From: Rhizobiaceae bacterium | GTDB taxonomy: Bacteria > Pseudomonadota > Alphaproteobacteria > Rhizobiales > Rhizobiaceae | Direction: 5' to 3' | Length of the DNA: 7,071 nucleotides | Assembly: GCA_004299545.1 (NCBI GenBank) | Contig: SCRB01000761.1 | Coordinates: 1-7,071 of the forward strand | Shown here: positions 6,912 through 7,071 of the stretch, in pieces | Layout: every line of letters starts with the position of its first letter | How positions within the stretch are numbered: the stretch's first letter is position 1 | The notes under the pieces: generated by a model | The model's input: the letters and a program-made list of their open reading frames with translations, nothing else | Told to the model about the DNA's origin: nothing | The model's database searches: none | Made by a program: the position numbers and the translations under genes

Positions 6912-7060
6912 ATCGGCAATTGTTTTAGCCGAGTCCGGAACAAGGCCCGTCCCCCGCCTAACCGGACATTGCGGCAGCCTCATCCCCCTCTCCGGGCTGC
7001 CGCATCGTTTCGAGTAAAGGCCGCCGTGGTTCCCCCTCCACCACGGCGGCCATTTATTTA
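6912..7060 (+). ncRNA. Probable trans-acting small RNA beside polA, possible alpha-r7 (Smr7C/Sra03) family
   Basis: No convincing open reading frame lies here, yet the stretch folds into successive stems ending in an intrinsic terminator. TCGGC/GCCGA (6913-6917 with 6928-6932) is first. A two-part stem follows: GTCCGG/CCGGAC (6933-6938 with 6962-6967) enclosing AGGC/GCCT (6943-6946 with 6956-6959). Next is a 10-bp stem TGCGGCAGCC/GGCTGCCGCA (6970-6979 with 6995-7004), then the terminator. The loops are CCGTCCCCC, TCATCCCCCTCTCCG and TCCCCCTCC, all C-rich and able to pair with Shine-Dalgarno sequences, as in rhizobial small RNAs that repress translation. From memory, the S. meliloti Smr7C/Sra03 RNA is about 150 nt and neighbours polA, which matches size and place, but I cannot verify identity. 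It is transcribed divergently from polA. An RNA gene is likely; the family name is tentative. Confidence 0.68.
7019..7060 (+). terminator. Intrinsic terminator of the small RNA
   Basis: GGCCGCCGTGGT (7019-7030) and ACCACGGCGGCC (7040-7051) form a perfect 12-bp GC-rich stem with a 9-nt loop TCCCCCTCC, followed by the T-rich tail ATTTATTTAT on the plus strand. On the minus strand the stem is followed only by TTTACTCG, so the plus direction is favoured. Nothing else on the plus strand between polA and this point needs a terminator, which supports the small RNA. Confidence 0.8.
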
Positions 7061-7071
7061 TGCAGAAAAAA

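Overview
The window looks like chromosomal DNA of a Rhizobiales bacterium, most likely Rhizobiaceae (Rhizobium, Agrobacterium or Sinorhizobium type). The reasons are the high GC content, the rhizobial style of the proteins, a long DNA polymerase I, a G/C-rich palindromic repeat of the kind scattered through rhizobial genomes, and a probable small RNA beside polA. The genus call rests on recalled family patterns, not on a search.

Layout. Positions 1-1440 hold two minus-strand genes in an apparent operon. The first is a SIS-domain protein of the 6-phospho-3-hexuloisomerase (HxlB) type; 67 bases further on is a TIM-barrel sugar-phosphate isomerase/epimerase resembling EryC, which runs off the left edge. 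Positions 1441-1772 are a divergent control region with two face-to-face sigma-70-like promoters and three short inverted repeats. Positions 1773-3725 hold two plus-strand genes: a xylitol-dehydrogenase-like medium-chain dehydrogenase and a D-tagatose/D-psicose 3-epimerase-like protein. Positions 3745-6753 hold polA on the minus strand, ending tail to tail with the epimerase. Positions 6754-7071 hold the polA leader and a probable plus-strand small RNA that ends in a strong intrinsic terminator.

How the genes fit together. The four carbohydrate genes look like one divergently transcribed catabolic module. A polyol or sugar would be oxidised to a ketose by the dehydrogenase and epimerised at C3. 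After a phosphorylation not encoded here, it would be reshaped by the SIS and EryC-like proteins. The substrate cannot be fixed from the sequence, and transporter, kinase and regulator genes are presumably outside the window. polA is an unrelated housekeeping gene.

The two most notable items are: (1) a 132-bp palindromic repeat inserted in frame in polA, adding 44 residues to the linker between the 5'-nuclease and Klenow parts; and (2) a multi-hairpin RNA of about 150 nt next to polA, with C-rich loops that could pair with Shine-Dalgarno sequences, possibly the alpha-r7 (Smr7C/Sra03) family.
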